Part shown: piece by piece, positions 56,150-64,000 of the stretch
How the letters are laid out: the number at the start of each line of letters is the position of its first letter
Numbering within the stretch: the stretch's first letter is position 1
From: an uncultured Shewanella sp.
GTDB taxonomy: Bacteria > Pseudomonadota > Gammaproteobacteria > Enterobacterales > Shewanellaceae
Reading direction: 5' to 3'
Length of the DNA stretch: 64,000 nt
Assembly: GCA_947503555.1 (NCBI GenBank)
Contig: CANNEE010000005.1
Span: 107,951 to 171,950, forward strand
The notes under the pieces: generated by a model
Databases searched by the model: none
Told to the model about the DNA's origin: nothing
Seen by the model: only the letters and a program-made list of their open reading frames with translations
Position numbers and translations under genes: made by a program

Positions 56150-56710
56150 ATGGCTAGAGTGATAGCGCTTTGTTTGGCTGTGCTAGTTACTGCTTGTAGC
56201 AGCACAAAAACCAGTTGGGATTATGACCCTAAAATAGATTTTAATCGTTATACCAATTATGCGTGGGTAGAAAGTGAAGCTGAACAGGCTGAGTACCATT
56301 TAGATGGTCTGATGGCCCAGCGAGTGAAAGACGCCGTGAATAGAGAGCTTGCAGCTAAAGGTTTTAAATTGGTTCCCCAAGAGCAAGCGGGTTTGTTGGT
56401 GAACTACTTTACTAAAATCGATAAGAAGATAGATGTCGATACCTTTAATACAGACTTTGGTTATAACCCTTATTATGCGCCGGGCTGGGCTTGGGGATCC
56501 CGAATTCATACTGAAACACGAGTTAGAGAGTATGAAGTTGGTACACTCATTGTAGATATGATTGATAGTCAATCTAAGCAGTTGGTTTGGAGAGGTTCGC
56601 TAGCCGATACCATACGTGAAAAAAATTCACCTCAAGAGCGTATAGAGGTGATAAATAGGTCGGTGGCGAAGATATTAATGAATTACCCTCCAAAACCTGA
56701 AGAGCAGTAA
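56150..56710 (+). CDS. DUF4136 lipoprotein
   Basis: A 186-residue lipoprotein; LAVLVTACSS gives the lipid-bearing Cys at residue 16. The DUF4136 body includes FNRYTNYAWVE and LLVNYFTKIDKK. Function unknown. AATGAGAGG precedes the start. It may share the divergent region with the Fur box, but the distance (about 120 bp) makes direct control uncertain. A terminator follows at 56753. Confidence 0.85.
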   Translation: MARVIALCLAVLVTACSSTKTSWDYDPKIDFNRYTNYAWVESEAEQAEYHLDGLMAQRVKDAVNRELAAKGFKLVPQEQAGLLVNYFTKIDKKIDVDTFNTDFGYNPYYAPGWAWGSRIHTETRVREYEVGTLIVDMIDSQSKQLVWRGSLADTIREKNSPQERIEVINRSVAKILMNYPPKPEEQ

Positions 56711-56752
56711 TGATTAAATTGATTAATTATTGTTAATTAACAAATAGATAAT

Positions 56753-56786
56753 AAAGGCGAGAGTTAATTTAACTACTCGCCTTTTT
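56753..56786 (+). terminator. Terminator of the DUF4136 gene
   Basis: AAAGGCGAG pairs with CTCGCCTTT, with AGTTAA/TTAACT inside; T-run follows. Confidence 0.85.
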
Positions 56787-56906
56787 GTTGTTTATTGCTT
56801 TGTTTGTGATGTGGGTGTTGATTGCGCTTTTACTGAATTAGACCAAAGTCCAGCGGTCGCTGGTTTTGTGGAGTGATACTCTCATGGCAACTTATTGGGA
56901 GGTCAT

Positions 56907-57383
56907 ATGCAGCAATTTTTAGATTCTTGGTTTTCAGTATGCAATAAGGAAGATGAGCTTCGACTTAGCCAATTGCCTGAGGGAGTCGCTGAGTATTGGA
57001 ATGAGTTATTAAATAAAGCACTAGAAGGTGAACTGGCATCATGGCAGAAAACACCTCCGGGACGGTTGGCTTTGATCATTCTTTGTGGGCCAGTAGGACG
57101 TTTATTAACTAGCCCTAATCAGAAGCAAGCTGCGTTAAAGGCTAAGTCATTATGTCATAGAGGGATTGAGTTGGGGTTTGATACTCAATTGCGTGTTGTT
57201 GAGCGTCGTTATTTTTATGATCCTTTATTTCAATCACACCAGACACAAGATAGAGAGCTGTTACAAAAGTTGTTGGCAGGTATGCGAGCTCCAGCGACTC
57301 AGTCCGAGGATGCAGGCTTGTCTATATGGCAGGGTTGGTGGCATCAAGCTCAACAAGTTGAGTCTATTCAAGCGTCACTCTAA
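56907..57383 (+). CDS. DUF924-like protein
   Basis: A 158-residue protein resembling DUF924: LDSWFSV near the start, RLALIILCGPVGRLL, and ERRYFYDPLFQS in the second half. The family looks helical and has unknown function. ATG at 56907, directly after GGGAGGTC, is a strong start. Single-gene unit, ended by the hairpin at 57409. Confidence 0.8.
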   Translation: MQQFLDSWFSVCNKEDELRLSQLPEGVAEYWNELLNKALEGELASWQKTPPGRLALIILCGPVGRLLTSPNQKQAALKAKSLCHRGIELGFDTQLRVVERRYFYDPLFQSHQTQDRELLQKLLAGMRAPATQSEDAGLSIWQGWWHQAQQVESIQASL

Positions 57384-57408
57384 TCTGGTACTACAAAATT
57401 AACTTAAT

Positions 57409-57439
57409 GGGGCCTAGCTAGGAGCTAGGCCCCATTTTT
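57409..57439 (+). terminator. Terminator of the DUF924-like gene
   Basis: GGGGCCTAGCT pairs with AGCTAGGCCCC (11 bp), followed by ATTTTTAT. Confidence 0.88.
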
Positions 57440-57563
57440 ATGGCGAATTTAATCGTCATTTTATCAATACCATGTAGAGATTGCTTTTATTAGTAAAGGC
57501 TTGTGTTTACAATATGATGCATCTTAGTAAGATGCAGAAACATCAGAGGACGGAGTCAGCATT

Positions 57564-58133
57564 ATGTTTGTGAAAAATAGAGTGTATTTTCTCGCGTTAA
57601 TGCTAAGTCTATTTAGCTCCTTTGCTGCTGCATGGTCAGATACTGATAATGATGGCGTACCAGATTTAAAAGATGCCTGTCCCCACACTCTAGCCAATGT
57701 TGAAGTGTGGGCAGATGGCTGTGCCAAGGACAAGCCAAGCGGTAAAAATGCCATTGCTGAAGCTATATGTTTAAAGCGACTGAGTGGCGGTCAGTATCCA
57801 GATAATTGTTCGCCTTTGACTCCGTTAACTATCTATTTTGATCTCGGCAAGGTCGATATGGGATTTGATCAAGTTGCCAACTTAAATCGTTTAGTCAGCT
57901 TTTTGAAACATAACTCAGTCAGAATTTGTATTCTTGGCCACAGTGATAAGTCTGGTAGCGAGCAACTCAATCAACAAATTTCTCTGGCTCGAGCACAAAA
58001 TATTAAACAGTTGCTGGTTGAGGATTATGGCTTAGCTGAAGAGAGGTTTAGTTTACGCGCCATGGGCAGTAGTCAGCCGAGTCAAGATAAACAAAGCCCA
58101 AGCGAACGCAGAGTCGAATTTGTGGTTGAATAA
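57564..58133 (+). CDS. OmpA-family protein with thrombospondin type 3 repeat
   Basis: A 189-residue envelope protein with a signal peptide (cleavage near FAAAW), a short calcium-binding type 3 repeat (DTDNDGVPDLKDACP) and a C-terminal OmpA/MotB peptidoglycan-binding domain (ILGHSDKSGSEQLNQQISLARA; RRVEFVV), listed in two parts. It probably ties the outer membrane to peptidoglycan. No beta-barrel is present. Followed by mscS-like gene after 52 bases. Confidence 0.88.
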   Translation: MFVKNRVYFLALMLSLFSSFAAAWSDTDNDGVPDLKDACPHTLANVEVWADGCAKDKPSGKNAIAEAICLKRLSGGQYPDNCSPLTPLTIYFDLGKVDMGFDQVANLNRLVSFLKHNSVRICILGHSDKSGSEQLNQQISLARAQNIKQLLVEDYGLAEERFSLRAMGSSQPSQDKQSPSERRVEFVVE

Positions 58134-58185
58134 CCTATTTATAAATAACAAAAATCTAAGCCAATAGGCTTTTGGGGAGTATGTA

Positions 58186-59010
58186 ATGGAAAACATCAAT
58201 AGTTTAATGGAGCAAGCTCCAGATCTCATCATGATGTATGGTATGAAGATTATCTTCGCAATCATTATTTTTGTTGTCGGTAAGTATCTGGCAAATGTGG
58301 CTAAACGTTTTTCAACTAAGTTGATGGACAAACGCAAGCTAGATCCAACTGTGACCTCATTTGTCGCCAATATTGTTTGGGCTCTTGTATTTGTCTTTAC
58401 CGTGATTGCCACACTAGGCCAACTAGGTGTGCAAACCGCATCGCTGGTTGCTGTTATCGGTGCCGCGGGCTTGGCCGTAGGTCTAGCGCTACAAGGGTCA
58501 TTATCTAATTTTGCTGCTGGTGTGCTAATGGTGATTTTCCGCCCTTGCCGTGTTGGTGATTATGTTGAGGCAGCTGGTGTTGCCGGTATCGTCGATGAGA
58601 TCACTATCTTTTCTACCAAGCTGCGTACGCCAGACAATAAAGTGATTATCGCACCTAACTCAGCCATGATGGACGGCACTATCGTTAACTATAGTGCCCT
58701 TGGTCAGCGCCGTGTCGATCTTGTGATTGGGGTATCCTATGATGCTGATATTGCTCAAACTAAGGCGATCTTAACTAAGATAGTTGAGAATAATCAGTAT
58801 GTGCTAAAAGATCCTGCTTACACCATAGCCCTTGGCGAGCTTGCTGACTCTTCGGTCAACTTCGTAGTGCGCCCTTGGGTGAATACCCCTGACTATTGGA
58901 ATGCTTATTTTGAGCTATTAGAGCAGATTAAATACGCATTAGATGAAGCCAATATCGGTATTCCATACCCGCAAATGGATCTTCATGTTAAAGAGCTAGC
59001 ACAAAAATAA
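58186..59010 (+). CDS. mscS: Small-conductance mechanosensitive channel MscS
   Basis: A 274-residue inner-membrane channel with three N-terminal segments. The pore-lining segment is recognisable from GAAGLAVGLALQGSLSNFAAG (AVGLALQGSLSNFAAG shown), followed by the beta domain RVGDYVEAAG and the PNS motif. MscS vents solutes on osmotic downshock. A terminator follows at 59043. Confidence 0.94.
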   Translation: MENINSLMEQAPDLIMMYGMKIIFAIIIFVVGKYLANVAKRFSTKLMDKRKLDPTVTSFVANIVWALVFVFTVIATLGQLGVQTASLVAVIGAAGLAVGLALQGSLSNFAAGVLMVIFRPCRVGDYVEAAGVAGIVDEITIFSTKLRTPDNKVIIAPNSAMMDGTIVNYSALGQRRVDLVIGVSYDADIAQTKAILTKIVENNQYVLKDPAYTIALGELADSSVNFVVRPWVNTPDYWNAYFELLEQIKYALDEANIGIPYPQMDLHVKELAQK

Positions 59011-59042
59011 AAAACCGTTTGCGAGCGAGTAAATCTAAGTAT

Positions 59043-59067
59043 AAGGTCGGCATTCTGCCGGCCTTTT
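59043..59067 (+). terminator. Terminator of the mscS gene
   Basis: AAGG-CGGC pairs with GCCG-CCTT, followed by TTT. Confidence 0.75.
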
Positions 59068-59103
59068 TAGTGTTGAGCTTTTTTATTTTTGAATGAAGCA
59101 AGT

Positions 59104-60141
59104 ATGAGTGACACAGTGATGAGAATAATCGATCTACGCAGTGATACAGTAACCAAGCCAACTAGTGCAATGCGTCAAGCTATGGCGAATGCCGAAGTGG
59201 GTGATGATGTCTATGGTGACGATCCTAGTGTTAATCGTCTGCAAGATATGGCTGCTGAGCGATTTGGTTTTGATGCCGCGCTGTTTACCTCTTCGGGTAC
59301 TCAGGCGAATCTATTGGCACTTATGTCTCATTGTGATCGAGGTGATGAATATATTTGTGGCCAGCAAGCCCATAATTATAAATTTGAGGGTGGCGGCGCA
59401 GCAGTATTAGGTAGTATTCAGCCTCAACCTTTAGCAAATCAAGCAGACGGTACTATTGCTTTGAATGAGATTGTGCAAGCGATTAAGCCTGATGATATTC
59501 ATTTTGCGCAAACTCGCTTGCTTAGCCTAGAAAATACCATAGGTGGTAAGGTTCTGCCGATGGAGTATCTGGCTCAGGCCCAGGAGCTAGCGTTTAATCA
59601 TAGGCTTAAAATTCATTTGGATGGGGCTAGAGTCGCTAATGCAGCAGTGGCTAAGAGCGTGGATATTGCTGATATATGCCAGTACTTTGATTCTGTCTCT
59701 ATCTGCTTATCTAAGGGGCTATGTGCGCCTGTAGGCTCGATTTTATTGGGGGATGAGCGACTTATTGCTAAGGCTAAACGTTGGCGCAAGATGCTAGGAG
59801 GCGCAATGCGTCAGGCGGGTGTTCTCGCAAGTGCAGCTCAGCTTGCGCTGGAGCAACAAGTTGAACGCCTTGCAGAGGATCATCATCATGCTCAGCTTCT
59901 TGCCACGTTGCTTAATGAAATGGATGAGTTCTCTGTTGATATGAGCCAAGTGCAAACCAATATGGTATTTGCGACCTTAGATGATAAGTTTGTGCCAGAG
60001 CAACTAGTGAGATCATTAAAGGCTAAAGGCGTATTGATTAACTCCGGCCAGACTATGCGCTTTGTGACCCATGCAGATATTAATGAAGCTGATATTCACC
60101 AGTTTATCGCTGTTCTAAAATCTTGTTTATCGGTTCAATAA
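59104..60141 (+). CDS. ltaE: Low-specificity L-threonine aldolase
   Basis: A 345-residue fold-type I PLP enzyme that cleaves threonine or allo-threonine to glycine and acetaldehyde. IDLRSDTVTKPTSAMRQAM opens the family signature, followed by GDDVYGDDPSV, and the PLP lysine is in SICLSKGLCAP near residue 205. ATG at 59104 is preferred to TTG at 59089. Terminator at 60182. Confidence 0.95.
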   Translation: MSDTVMRIIDLRSDTVTKPTSAMRQAMANAEVGDDVYGDDPSVNRLQDMAAERFGFDAALFTSSGTQANLLALMSHCDRGDEYICGQQAHNYKFEGGGAAVLGSIQPQPLANQADGTIALNEIVQAIKPDDIHFAQTRLLSLENTIGGKVLPMEYLAQAQELAFNHRLKIHLDGARVANAAVAKSVDIADICQYFDSVSICLSKGLCAPVGSILLGDERLIAKAKRWRKMLGGAMRQAGVLASAAQLALEQQVERLAEDHHHAQLLATLLNEMDEFSVDMSQVQTNMVFATLDDKFVPEQLVRSLKAKGVLINSGQTMRFVTHADINEADIHQFIAVLKSCLSVQ

Positions 60142-60181
60142 GATTATCGATTTCTTGTGTTGAACTTGATTTAAGTTAGTG

Positions 60182-60217
60182 CAGGTTGCGCCACTATAGG
60201 GCGTAACCTGTTTTATT
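60182..60217 (+). terminator. Terminator of ltaE
   Basis: CAGGTTGCGCC pairs with GGCGTAACCTG (11 bp, one G-T), followed by TTTTATT. Confidence 0.85.
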
Positions 60218-60316
60218 GTTATCTTGTAATTATTCTTATCTTTTTATTTTCAATGGTTTAATCTTTGGCGTTTTATTTGCTTTGCTTATCCTGTCTTATT
60301 GATAGGGAGAGTAAAA

Positions 60317-60685
60317 ATGAAGTTTTATAGCAGAAGATTAATTAAGCCCGAACATCTAAACCCTGCTAATGCGCTTTTTGGTGGACAGCTGTTGAGCTGG
60401 ATAGACGAAGAGGCCGCTATCTTTGCATCCTGTCAGATGAAAAGTACTTCTATTGTGACCAAGCTTATTTCTGAGATTAACTTTATGACTCCAGCAAGAC
60501 AGGGAGATGTGGTCGAGTTTGGTTTTGAGCTGATTAGTCTTGGCGCGTCCTCTATTACTGTGTCTGCCCAAGTTCGCAACAAGGTGACACTCATCCCCAT
60601 TGTCAGCATAGATAAGATGGTATTTGTCAATGTGAATGAAAGCGGTGCGCCTAAACCCCATGGTATTCGGGCTAACGCCGCTTAA
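60317..60685 (+). CDS. YciA-type hotdog acyl-CoA thioesterase
   Basis: A 122-residue single-hotdog protein with PANALFGGQLLSWIDEEAA near residue 16, which contains the catalytic-type Asp of the acyl-CoA hydrolase (BFIT/YciA) group, and INFMTPARQGDVVEF. Cytosolic; substrate is acyl-CoA of unknown length. ATG at 60317, with GGGAGAG upstream. It precedes MITE copy 2. Confidence 0.88.
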   Translation: MKFYSRRLIKPEHLNPANALFGGQLLSWIDEEAAIFASCQMKSTSIVTKLISEINFMTPARQGDVVEFGFELISLGASSITVSAQVRNKVTLIPIVSIDKMVFVNVNESGAPKPHGIRANAA

Positions 60686-60769
60686 CAGATACTTTTGAAT
60701 TTTACATACTAAACCTGTATGAGCGCTAATACTCGATACAGGCTTAGGTGATATCTACATGACTAGGGT

Positions 60770-61035
60770 ATACCAATCTAACTAAATATCTGTTCAATTC
60801 AGAGCCTCTCAGGCGTTTCAATTTAAGGCGCATTGATGCAGGAATGGTTATTCCCTTTTAAGTCAATGCAACATAGAAGTGAAATGCCTGAGAGACTCCC
60901 CCTGGGCGGGTATCAACACCTCGTATGCTGTGTTAGATGCTCTCGAAATAGAACAACTATTAACATCTATCATCTGCCTTGCCTACGAGTCGTTGAATTC
61001 CCGCTGAATGATCACATATTTAGTGCGATTGGTAT
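60770..61035. mobile_element. MITE-like element, family 1, copy 2
   Basis: A 266-bp copy nearly identical to 14065–14329, in the same orientation and bounded by the same ATACCAATC/GATTGGTAT ends. Where copy 1 has GCACTGAC/GTCAGTGC, this copy has GCATTGAT/GTCAATGC, so the stem is kept by paired changes. Its last base is the first base (on the plus strand) of the stop codon of the minus-strand gene at 61035–61400. Confidence 0.8.
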
Positions 61036-61400
61036 TACTTTAACTTGGCTGCCTTGGTGGTGTAATTGTTAATAAGGTGAGCGAGGATATCTTCGAGACA
61101 GGTATTGGAGTCACAGTCTTCCATTAGGATCTTAAAGGTCACTAACATATGGCCATCGTCTTTAAGACGATCGCTTTTTACGCCAAAGTAGGTATCGCTA
61201 TCGGCGGCTTTACGGAATACGAAGCCATCGGTCTCAATCAGCTCACCACAGGGGAGTGCATGCCACTTAGTGATTCTATCTAAGGCGATTTCACAGGACT
61301 TGTTGATTTCAACATGGTTTAACCATGTTACTTCATGCTCAGGATCTTTATAGTGGGGACATCTTACTGTGTAGTTATATACGTGAGTGATTGCTGTCAT
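61035..61400 (-). CDS. Conserved-looking protein of unknown function
   Basis: A 121-residue soluble protein with seven Cys/His-bearing short motifs but no known domain (VRCPHYKD, CGELIETDGFVF, MEDCDSNTCLEDI). No signal peptide or membrane segment. ATG start; the upstream region is unremarkable. Its TAA stop lies exactly at the boundary of MITE copy 2, so the element may have inserted at, or trimmed, the 3' end. Confidence 0.65.
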   Translation of the reverse strand: MTAITHVYNYTVRCPHYKDPEHEVTWLNHVEINKSCEIALDRITKWHALPCGELIETDGFVFRKAADSDTYFGVKSDRLKDDGHMLVTFKILMEDCDSNTCLEDILAHLINNYTTKAAKLK

Positions 61401-61665
61401 AAATTCGATACCTGTATTAGAAACTAATGTCTGTCGTCGTCAAGTTATCATAGGCAGTGAAAATTGCTTTGGTCAACTCGGTAACTGTTTATTGTTTATC
61501 GAGAAACTTTTACTTGGAGTTAAAGTTCTGTTTTCATCGCCTCTGCCTCCTTTGTAACATGAGTGTCAGCTAAATAACCTTGTGCCAGCTCTCAGTTTTA
61601 CTGCTAAGCCAGCTTGAGAGTCACCTCTGGATGATTATTGACCAAAGCCATAGCTGATATTTGGG

Positions 61666-62763
61666 TTAGAGGTTTGGGTTATTGAGAAAGACCTTAAGGC
61701 GTTTGCGCTCGTTAGCATTAAAGGCTTGTGCTAGGTAGTCATCGAACTTTTGTTGCAGGCTTAGCTTTTGCGCTGAGTTAGCTTCTAGTGCTGCAATTTT
61801 CCCTGCGAGTTCTCTTGCTTTAGTTACCTTGGTTTGCCAATGTTGTCTATGTTGTTTTAACTCTTCAATGCGTCTGAGAGCCTCCGTTGAATAGTCAAAC
61901 TCTTGAGATAAATCTCTATCAGGCTGCAGTGCGCTAACTATGTTTTGAACCTTAAGACTAGCCATTAGGGGATTGCGTTGATTGGGAGGGAGTTGGCTGA
62001 TCTGAGCCTTAATAGCAGTTTGTTTTTGTTGTAGGTTGAGGCTAGCGTCTATTCTTATTTGCATTCTGGCTAAGGCTTGCTGGTTATAGTCATTTTCTTT
62101 GCTAAAAAAAGCATCGACTTCTTCGGGGGAAAATAGTTGCGCCTGGAGTCGAGTTTGAAGTCGTTGAAGGTGTAAAACCGAGCTGAGATCTCGAGTTTCA
62201 TCAACATCCCTTAAACTTGCAAGCGCTTTGGTTAATTGCTTTCTATAGTCGAAGTAACGTTGAAAAAGGGCTTGCAGTTTATTTCTTGCATTGGGAACTA
62301 AGTCTAGTTGCTGCGCCAGTTGAAAGATGGCTTGAGTGAGGCGTACCGCATTATTGCTATGTTCAGAGATAATATCGTCAAAGGCCCTGCGAAGGGCTAA
62401 GTTAACCAGTAATGCTTTGCCCCCTTGGTTACTTGATTCAGAAGTTTGATTTAGTGCCAAGAGTACTTGAGAGGTTTGTTGGGGCTTGGCAATGTTACTA
62501 GCGTCGCCATCGGCCTTAGTCTGAGATGCTTGTATTTGCCTTTGGGTCGGAAAGATAGATAAAGCTAGTAGTAATAAAGAGATACCAACAGAACATATCA
62601 CAGTGCGGCAGAAGGGAAAGCGTAACCCTTCTGCCACATGTGATTGCATCTGAGTATCTTTTGGGGAACTCATATGCTGGGTTCCCATAGCTTTCTTAGC
62701 TGTATCGATGGCCATAGCTTTCTTAGCGGTATTGATGTGCATAGCTGGAGTGTTATAGTCCAA
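61666..62763 (-). CDS. lifO: Lipase-specific foldase (lipase chaperone LifO)
   Basis: A 365-residue steric chaperone anchored in the inner membrane, long helices on the periplasmic side. The anchor is near residues 56–76. It overlaps the lipase stop by 11 bp, the normal lipase–foldase layout. The Lif signature RxxFDY(F/C)LSA appears altered here: RRAFDDIISE near residue 128. The N terminus has a near-duplicated NTAKKAMA/DTAKKAMG stretch from a DNA repeat at about 62690–62740. The start may be a later Met. Confidence 0.82.
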   Translation of the reverse strand: MDYNTPAMHINTAKKAMAIDTAKKAMGTQHMSSPKDTQMQSHVAEGLRFPFCRTVICSVGISLLLLALSIFPTQRQIQASQTKADGDASNIAKPQQTSQVLLALNQTSESSNQGGKALLVNLALRRAFDDIISEHSNNAVRLTQAIFQLAQQLDLVPNARNKLQALFQRYFDYRKQLTKALASLRDVDETRDLSSVLHLQRLQTRLQAQLFSPEEVDAFFSKENDYNQQALARMQIRIDASLNLQQKQTAIKAQISQLPPNQRNPLMASLKVQNIVSALQPDRDLSQEFDYSTEALRRIEELKQHRQHWQTKVTKARELAGKIAALEANSAQKLSLQQKFDDYLAQAFNANERKRLKVFLNNPNL

Positions 62764-63682
62764 GGTTTGCTAATCTGGTGACATGTTGTCTAAATAGGGT
62801 CACAGGGTTGGTTTCACTCCAACTTGTGATCCCAAAGCTATGATTGACTTGATCTAGGTGATTCATCTTGTAATTGTTCCCTATGACATGACCTAAGTTG
62901 GCGCTGCAACTTGAAACCAGTCCATCATTGGGCTCATCAAATACTATGCTGGTGAGGCTCAGGGCGTAGTCACTTGGATCAAAAATATTGGTTATCACAC
63001 CCGAACCGGACCAAGAAAAGTAGTGGACGCCATTCCCGGCTAGGGAGTCTCTTGTGCCGCAGTATTCACTTGGCATGCCTTCAGGGTATTTGCTATTAAA
63101 TAGTAAGGAGCCCTCAGTGGTAAGTGACTCAGTCATGGCAAGGCTATCTTGTGGGCGCTGCTCAGTACCGGATGCGCCTGTTATGACCTTAGCTAAGGTA
63201 TCGAGTCCTTGTTTGATGAGCCATTCTGAAAAGGAGTCTCTTGGAACCTGTCCGCGCATAAAGTCGGCGAACTTGCTGCCCCAATTGACACCCCCTATAG
63301 AGGTGGCAGAAGCGATTAGCTCGGGGCTGACACTTGCAACATAACGCACCGTTGGCCCGCCGTGGCTATGACCAATAAGATTGACTTTCTCTGCTCCTGT
63401 TTGAGCTAGTACTGCCTGAACAAAGGTACGTAATTGCTCACCTCTTACTTCGGTTGAATTAGCTGGTGAGACTGAAGCGACAAAGACTTGTGCCCCCATC
63501 TCTTCCATGGCTTGAGGAATGCCGTAGAAATAATCTATTCCCCAGATATCATCAAAGCCGAAAATGCCGTGAACCATGACTACTGGATATTTGATCTGAT
63601 TTGTTTGTGCAGCTTGAACGTTTCCAAGGCTGAAACAGCATATCAGTGCGAGTATGGTGAACAACTTGATCCCTGTATTCAT
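62753..63682 (-). CDS. lipA: Secreted triacylglycerol lipase (family I.1/I.2 type)
   Basis: A 309-residue secreted lipase with signal peptide (cleavage after VQAAQ near 25). VVMVHGIFGFDDIWG is the oxyanion region and LIGHSHGGPTVRYVA holds the nucleophile Ser near residue 110. Catalytic Asp and His fall in the later part (VNHSFGI), and Cys208/Cys256-like positions fit the stabilising disulfide of foldase-dependent lipases. The foldase gene follows and overlaps by 11 bp. Secretion is presumably by a type II system encoded elsewhere. Confidence 0.92.
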   Translation of the reverse strand: MNTGIKLFTILALICCFSLGNVQAAQTNQIKYPVVMVHGIFGFDDIWGIDYFYGIPQAMEEMGAQVFVASVSPANSTEVRGEQLRTFVQAVLAQTGAEKVNLIGHSHGGPTVRYVASVSPELIASATSIGGVNWGSKFADFMRGQVPRDSFSEWLIKQGLDTLAKVITGASGTEQRPQDSLAMTESLTTEGSLLFNSKYPEGMPSEYCGTRDSLAGNGVHYFSWSGSGVITNIFDPSDYALSLTSIVFDEPNDGLVSSCSANLGHVIGNNYKMNHLDQVNHSFGITSWSETNPVTLFRQHVTRLANLGL

Positions 63683-63872
63683 TTTGCATTCCTGTTGTAA
63701 TTTATCTATCGCTAATGTTTTTTAGATTAAAAAACCAACAGGTTCAACAGTTATTTTTTGAAGAGTTTAGGCGAATTCAAATAGGAGAAGCTTGTTTAAA
63801 ACACAGATAACAACAGCGGATAAATTGATATCAGCAAGGAGGAAGGGGGGAGTGTGGAGATTTATTTTCGCT
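63683..63872. other. Upstream region of the lipase operon
   Basis: About 190 bases of AT-rich sequence carrying the lipase promoter. No operator or gene recognised. Confidence 0.35.
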
Positions 63873-63908
63873 AAATAAAACAAAAGCCCACTCTTGAGAG
63901 TAGGCTTT
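63873..63908 (-). terminator. Terminator of a minus-strand gene beyond the window
   Basis: AAAGCC-ACTC pairs with GAGT-GGCTTT; a T-rich run follows on the minus strand. The gene it ends lies to the right of the window. Confidence 0.7.
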
Positions 63909-64000
63909 CGAGTTTGCTTAAACTTTGCAGGGAAAAAGCGAACTGCAGTAAGTTTACAACAAAAGTGTTACAGAGCGTTAGTGAAAATTTGGCAAATTTC

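Overview
The window looks like chromosomal core sequence from a marine Gammaproteobacterium, almost certainly Shewanella or a close relative. That is inferred from gene order (serB–PilZ–radA; mutY–yggX back to back with trmB–yggL–yggN; the proC–yggT–yggU–rdgB–hemW block beside pilTU), from a torRTS trimethylamine-N-oxide (TMAO) sensing cluster, and from a Shewanella-type choice-of-anchor H protein. I see no prophage, transposase gene, rRNA or CRISPR array. Mobile DNA is limited to two families of short non-coding inverted-repeat elements (MITE-like).

Layout. 1–6.6 kb: end of serB, an alpha/beta hydrolase, an 809-aa double-PilZ protein, radA and a small PilZ protein. 6.8–11.7 kb: torR, torT and torS. 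11.7–13.5 kb: a purine-type NCS2 permease behind a long structured leader. 13.5–17.3 kb: CBS protein, MITE copy, YjiH permease and a DUF998-like membrane protein. 17.3–21.6 kb: ubiV–ubiU and divergent ubiT (O2-independent ubiquinone synthesis), then a YfhL ferredoxin and trhP (tRNA wobble hydroxylation); three U32-family proteins lie together here. 21.9–25.5 kb: HDOD protein, thioesterase, two single-gene units and a NYN protein. 25.5–25.8 kb: tRNA-Phe and tRNA-Thr with a clear promoter and terminator. 26–31.2 kb: DUF3300 protein, a PotD-like binding protein and a PepSY–PhoP–PhoQ-type operon. 31.4–36.3 kb: the anchor-H protein, yggX/mutY, trmB/yggL/yggN. 36.7–38.2 kb: a LysR regulator, then a gene-free stretch with FNR-like boxes and a possible small RNA. 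38.2–41.8 kb: a TonB receptor divergent from a BlaI-type repressor and an M56 protease. 41.8–49.1 kb: hemW, rdgB, DUF4426, yggU, yggT, proC, yggS, pilT, pilU. 49.6–52.7 kb: hemH, kynA, kynU-like. 53–57.4 kb: lipoproteins, ruvX, yqgE, yciH, a membrane protein behind a perfect Fur box, DUF4136 and DUF924-like genes. 57.5–60.7 kb: OmpA-like, MscS, threonine aldolase, thioesterase. 61–63.7 kb: an unknown gene whose stop codon touches a MITE, and a lipase with its foldase.

How the genes work together. Several units point to life across oxic and anoxic conditions: TMAO sensing, UbiTUV and FNR-like sites. The most interesting unexplained items are (i) the TonB/BlaI/M56 unit, whose protease has a Cys/His-rich predicted periplasmic loop in place of a beta-lactam sensor, (ii) the permease leader with mutually exclusive hairpins, (iii) the candidate small RNA after the LysR gene, (iv) the two MITE families, one with compensatory stem changes, and (v) the Fur-box-controlled small membrane protein. 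All functions are inferred from sequence reading alone; no searches were run.
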